This document shows, one piece after another, positions 61,163 to 64,000 of a stretch of 64,000 nucleotides of DNA (position 1 is the first letter of the stretch; the number at the start of each line of letters is the position of its first letter). This DNA comes from DATKEJ01 sp963768715. GTDB lineage: Bacteria; Bacteroidota; Rhodothermia; Rhodothermales; DATKEJ01. Location: positions 841,987 to 905,986 of the forward strand of contig CAVYJC010000011.1 of NCBI GenBank assembly GCA_963768715.1. Direction: 5' to 3'. The notes under the pieces were generated by a model. That model worked only from the letters and a program-made list of their open reading frames with translations, was not told the origin of the DNA and did no database searches. Made by a program: the position numbers and the translations under genes.

Positions 61163-61858
61163 ATGCCAGGACATTCCGAACGCCACTTCGCCGAACGCAT
61201 CGGATGGCTTCGCGCTGCCGTCCTCGGCGCAAACGATGGCATCGTGTCGACGGCGAGCCTCGTGGTTGGCGTGGCCGCTGCAAACGCGGCGCAGGCCGAC
61301 ATTCTCATTGCCGGCATGGCCGGTCTGGTAGCAGGCGCGATGTCGATGGCCGCGGGCGAATACGTTTCGGTCAGTTCCCAGGCAGACACAGAGAAAGCGG
61401 ATCTCGCGCGCGAGCGTCTTGAGCTTGAATCCAACGAACCGTTTGAACGCCGTGAGCTTGCGTCCATCTACGAAGCCAGGGGACTCGAGCCCGGATATCG
61501 CAAAGCAGGTTGCCGAGCAACTCATGGCGAAGGATGCTCTCGGAGCCCATGCTCGTGACGAACTCGGGCTCAGTGAAATGCACAGCGCGCGCCCCATCCA
61601 GGCAGCATTGGCATCAGCGGCCACGTTTGCCGTCGGAGCAGGTCTGGCGGTGCTTCTGGCCGTATTCAGTCCGCCCGGCGTTGATCATCCCGATCGTGGC
61701 TGCCGGGTCGCTCGTTTGCCTGGCGGTCCTGGGCGCTGTTGCCGCTCGAGTCGGAGGCGCGAAGATGGCCGTCGGCGCTGCTCGGGTGACTTTCTGGGGC
61801 GTGTTGGCTATGGCGGCCACAGCCGGCGATCGGGACAATGTTCGGGACGGTCGTCTGA
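61163..61858 (+). pseudogene. VIT family Fe/Mn transporter, three frameshifts
   Basis: Frame 1: ERIGWLRAAVLGANDGIVSTASLVVGVAAANA, GLVAGAMSMAAGEYVSVSSQADTEKADL (VIT family helices 1-2 and the metal-binding loop). Frame 2: AKQVAEQLMAKDALGAHARDELGLS and AALASAATFAVGAGLAVLLAV. Frame 3: ALIIPIVAAGSLVCLAVLGAVAARVGG..ARVTFWGVLAMAATAG. The corrected end reads IGTMFGTVV then TGA. Shifts near 61497, 61675 and 61830. Family proteins export or store iron and manganese. A GTCCGAG repeat follows the stop. Confidence 0.78.
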
Positions 61859-61985
61859 ATCAAGAAGTCCGAGGTCCGAGGTCCGAGGTCCAATGTCGAG
61901 AGCATGCCCCGAACGGGCGAGCGTCGTTCGTCGAGCGCCAGGCTTTCGTTCTTCGAGCACGGAGGGGTCCGAGGTCCGAAGTCAC
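61859..61985. repeat. Post-stop GTCCGAGGTCCGAGG repeat
   Basis: Begins 10 bases after the inferred VIT stop: agtccgaggtccgaggtccg, then degenerate sequence and a second short run of ggtccgagg near 61968-61980. Another post-stop array. Confidence 0.75.
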
Positions 61986-62059
61986 TTTGCAATGTACCGA
62001 GTGCCGGTCTCGTAAGGCCAAAACGCACTCGACTGAGACACCGCGAGCCGAACGCTGAC

Positions 62060-63217
62060 CTAGTCTCCAAACGGCACGAACTCACCGTTCCTGACGACGA
62101 GGGCTGACACAAAATGTTCGGCCGGGTCACCGGCCTCGTCGAAATATATCTGGCCGGTGAGTCCGGCATAAGCCTCGTCTGCCGTATCGATCGAAGCCAG
62201 ATAATCACGGATCGCGGTGCGGTCTGTACCCGCTTCTCTGGCCGCGCGGACGATCATGCCAAAAGCATCGTAAGCGAACGGTGCGAATGCTCCCGGGGGT
62301 TGGCCGAAGCGGCTCTCGAAACGACTTTTAAAGGCAGACACCTCCGGGTTCGATTCGTCGTAGACGCGATGGATCGGCACGAGCACGCCCTCGGCGTTTG
62401 CACCGGCCTGCTCGATGAGAAGCGGCTCCTCCCAACCGCTCCAGATAATCGGCATGTCCGCTCCGGCTTGAGAACGCACCTCATTGACCACGATGACGCC
62501 CTCGTTGAGGACGCCCGCAGCGTAGATTGCTTCGGCACCTGCGGCGAGATCTTTCGTCACCGACGCTGCGATAACCGCTTCAATTTCCGGTTCGGTTTGC
62601 GTTCTCGAATAGGATGAATCACCTACGATTCTGAGCCCGATCTCATCCGCCTCGTCCACAAAGAACGTCTCGAGGTCCGTTCCGAAAGCATCGTCGTCGA
62701 AAATGACGCCCACACGACGCAATCCGAGTTCCCCTTTGGCATAGTCTGCAAGGAAAAGGCCTTTGTAGCCGTTGTGCGTGATGTTTCTGAAGGTCCACTC
62801 GGAGTTCGAAGCAATCGATGAAGCCGTGGATGCCGGCGTGAAGTTCACGATGTGCTCGTCATCGTAGACTTGCTGTGCCCAGAGCGTGGCGCTGGAGTTA
62901 AGGTGGCCTACCACGGCAACGACACATTCGTCGGACGCGAAGTCTTCAGCTCCCGACCGAACGACAGATTGGCTAACGCCGGAGCCATCGTCTCGAACCA
63001 TGAGCTCGACATCGCGTCCGTCGACTCCGCCTTGCGCATTCGCATCATCTACAGCCAGCGACAGCGCTCGGAGAACGTTTTGACCCGTGCCCTCGGATCC
63101 GCCTGACAGAGGAAGTCCCACGCCGATAACCACGGTGTCGCACTGGGATGCGTTGTTGCTATCGCACGCGCTGAGCAAAAGCGACAAGATTGCGGTGATG
63201 ACTATTGTTAGTCTCAT
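62060..63217 (-). CDS. LivK-type ABC transporter substrate-binding lipoprotein
   Basis: A 385-residue periplasmic-binding-protein family. ATG at 63217 gives lipoprotein signal LTIVITAILSLLLSAC. Body: VIGVGLPLSGGSEGTGQNVLRALSLAVDDANAQGGVDGRDVELMVRDDG, AVVGHLNSSATLWAQQVYDD, VNFTPASTASSIAS, and RVGVIFDDDAFGTDLETFF. Typical of branched-chain amino acid or amide receptors. Start at 63298 would add 27 non-signal residues. No permease or ATPase genes are adjacent in the window. Confidence 0.9.
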   Translation of the reverse strand: MRLTIVITAILSLLLSACDSNNASQCDTVVIGVGLPLSGGSEGTGQNVLRALSLAVDDANAQGGVDGRDVELMVRDDGSGVSQSVVRSGAEDFASDECVVAVVGHLNSSATLWAQQVYDDEHIVNFTPASTASSIASNSEWTFRNITHNGYKGLFLADYAKGELGLRRVGVIFDDDAFGTDLETFFVDEADEIGLRIVGDSSYSRTQTEPEIEAVIAASVTKDLAAGAEAIYAAGVLNEGVIVVNEVRSQAGADMPIIWSGWEEPLLIEQAGANAEGVLVPIHRVYDESNPEVSAFKSRFESRFGQPPGAFAPFAYDAFGMIVRAAREAGTDRTAIRDYLASIDTADEAYAGLTGQIYFDEAGDPAEHFVSALVVRNGEFVPFGD

Positions 63218-63445
63218 TGGACGGTGGCTGAAGTCGGTTTCCTTGGCTAATCCCGTTCTACGCAGAACAGGAAGGTGGAGCCTTCCCTTAATTCCCACGG
63301 TAGCGCATCGTTCCCGAACGTTCGGTCAAACGCCCGCCGCTAAACGTCGAACGCAACAAGCGGTCGACGCTTTCTTATACGTACTTAGCGCGCAGCTATT
63401 TCCCAATGTCTCAACTGAAATGGTTTCACTTCCATGCTCACGACT

Positions 63446-63958
63446 ATGAACAGACATCTTATGCTCAACACACGAGGTCCCGTCTTGCGACTCACCGCCA
63501 TGGTAATCACACTTCTCGCGGTGAGTTCTGGTCAGCGGACAAATGCACAATCGATGGATGACCGACAGGCTGATCGTGACGCGATCGTCGCTACGGCTCT
63601 CAACTACGCCGAAGGGTGGTATGAGGGCAACGCGGAGCGCATGAAAGCGGCCGTCCACCCGGAGCTCGCAAAGAGGGCTGTGTTTCCAGGACCAGGGGGT
63701 AGGCAGGAACTCAATCAGATGGGCGCAATGACCCTTGTAGACAACACTGCGAGTGGCGCCGGCAAGATGACACCACCGGAGAAGCAGCTCAAAGAGGTCA
63801 CCATTTTCGACATCTACGGCGACGTGGCGACCGCCAAGGTGGTAATGTCCGATTGGACGGACTACCTCCATCTCGCCAAATGGAACGGGGAATGGAAGAT
63901 CGTCAACGTACTCTGGGAGCTAACCCCGGAGATGAAAGAGCGGATGGCTGGAAAATGA
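63446..63958 (+). CDS. Exported NTF2-like protein (putative lumazine-binding/DUF4440-type)
   Basis: About 170 residues. Signal region RLTAMVITLLAVSSGQRTNAQ, then an NTF2-like alpha+beta domain: DAIVATALNYAEGWYEGNAERMKAAVHPELAKRAVFPG, EVTIFDIYGDVATAKVVMSDWTDYLHLAKWNGEWKIVNVLWEL. Such exported NTF2-like proteins have no single function. The in-frame ATG at 63434 is an alternative start. A CTTCTAGT repeat begins 8 bases past the stop. Confidence 0.8.
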   Translation: MNRHLMLNTRGPVLRLTAMVITLLAVSSGQRTNAQSMDDRQADRDAIVATALNYAEGWYEGNAERMKAAVHPELAKRAVFPGPGGRQELNQMGAMTLVDNTASGAGKMTPPEKQLKEVTIFDIYGDVATAKVVMSDWTDYLHLAKWNGEWKIVNVLWELTPEMKERMAGK

Positions 63959-63966
63959 CGTCGACA

Positions 63967-64000
63967 GTCTTCTAGTCTTCTAGTCTTCTAGTCTTCTAGT
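63967..64000. repeat. Post-stop CTTCTAGT repeat at window edge
   Basis: Four perfect 8-base units (gtcttcta) run to the end of the window, starting 8 bases after the NTF2-like stop. The array is cut by the window edge so its full length is unknown. Confidence 0.9.

Noticed and set aside
1..64000. CRISPR array, prophage or insertion sequence
   Set aside because: The tandem arrays have short degenerate units without spacers, and no transposase, integrase or phage structural genes were seen; the S74 domain protein has a signal peptide and no phage neighbours.

Overview
The window is a chromosomal contig from a moderately GC-rich Gram-negative bacterium, most likely a Rhodothermota/Bacteroidota-type organism. 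The evidence is a secreted protein ending in a type IX secretion sorting domain (28639-30054), a DUF5916 outer-membrane protein, an M61 peptidase, an S74-chaperone surface protein, and many degenerate tandem repeats placed directly after stop codons. The taxonomic placement is inference; no rRNA or tRNA gene was found.

Layout. 1-1918: Mla/MCE lipid transport operon (end of permease, ATPase, MCE protein). 2144-9290: HD protein, relic of a four-helix-bundle gene, uvrB, AP-superfamily protein, methyltransferase, small membrane protein, RraA-like protein. 9527-11518: cytochrome c-FTR1 iron permease behind a Fur/DtxR-like inverted repeat. 11548-16923: minus-strand catabolic operon M24 peptidase, AspA/AstE-like deacylase (frameshifted), SDR, threonine-synthase-like enzyme, MlrC/M81. 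17157-28473: GH-like exported protein, infA, a divergent CpxP-like/Crp-Fnr pair, GDSL hydrolase, DUF5916 protein, gene relics, M61 peptidase, exported TIM-barrel lipoprotein. 28639-37271 and on to 38284: T9SS protein, SulP transporter, histidine kinase, DUF6064 protein, ribose-type ABC transporter. 38387-44713: tightly packed redox/signalling operon with two response regulators fused to GcvH-like domains, a c-heme sensor kinase, HybB- and HybA-like electron-transfer subunits, a pentaheme cytochrome and a 41-residue membrane peptide. 45150-53333: OmpA protein, broken FAD oxidase, DinB-type proteins, S74 protein, lipoproteins, hydrolases. 53433-56892: dapB-dapA-dapD lysine operon divergent from an ACT-domain regulator. 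57137-60544: SARP/BTAD regulator, two small unknown proteins and a DUF692 (MNIO) enzyme with a fused C-terminal domain, a likely RiPP-type peptide-modification locus. 60680-63958: DUF4304 protein, VIT-type transporter (broken), LivK-type binding protein, NTF2-like protein.

The two candidate undescribed systems are the MNIO locus, whose probable substrate has two diverged copies of a DRLG-x3-C-x-S-G motif, and the redox operon, in which the response regulators carry GcvH-like domains without a lipoylation lysine and no DNA-binding domain.

About a dozen genes carry single-base frameshifts, including dapA and dapD, which should be essential in a lysine prototroph. Many of these may be sequence or assembly errors rather than true decay; they are annotated at full length with the shifts marked.
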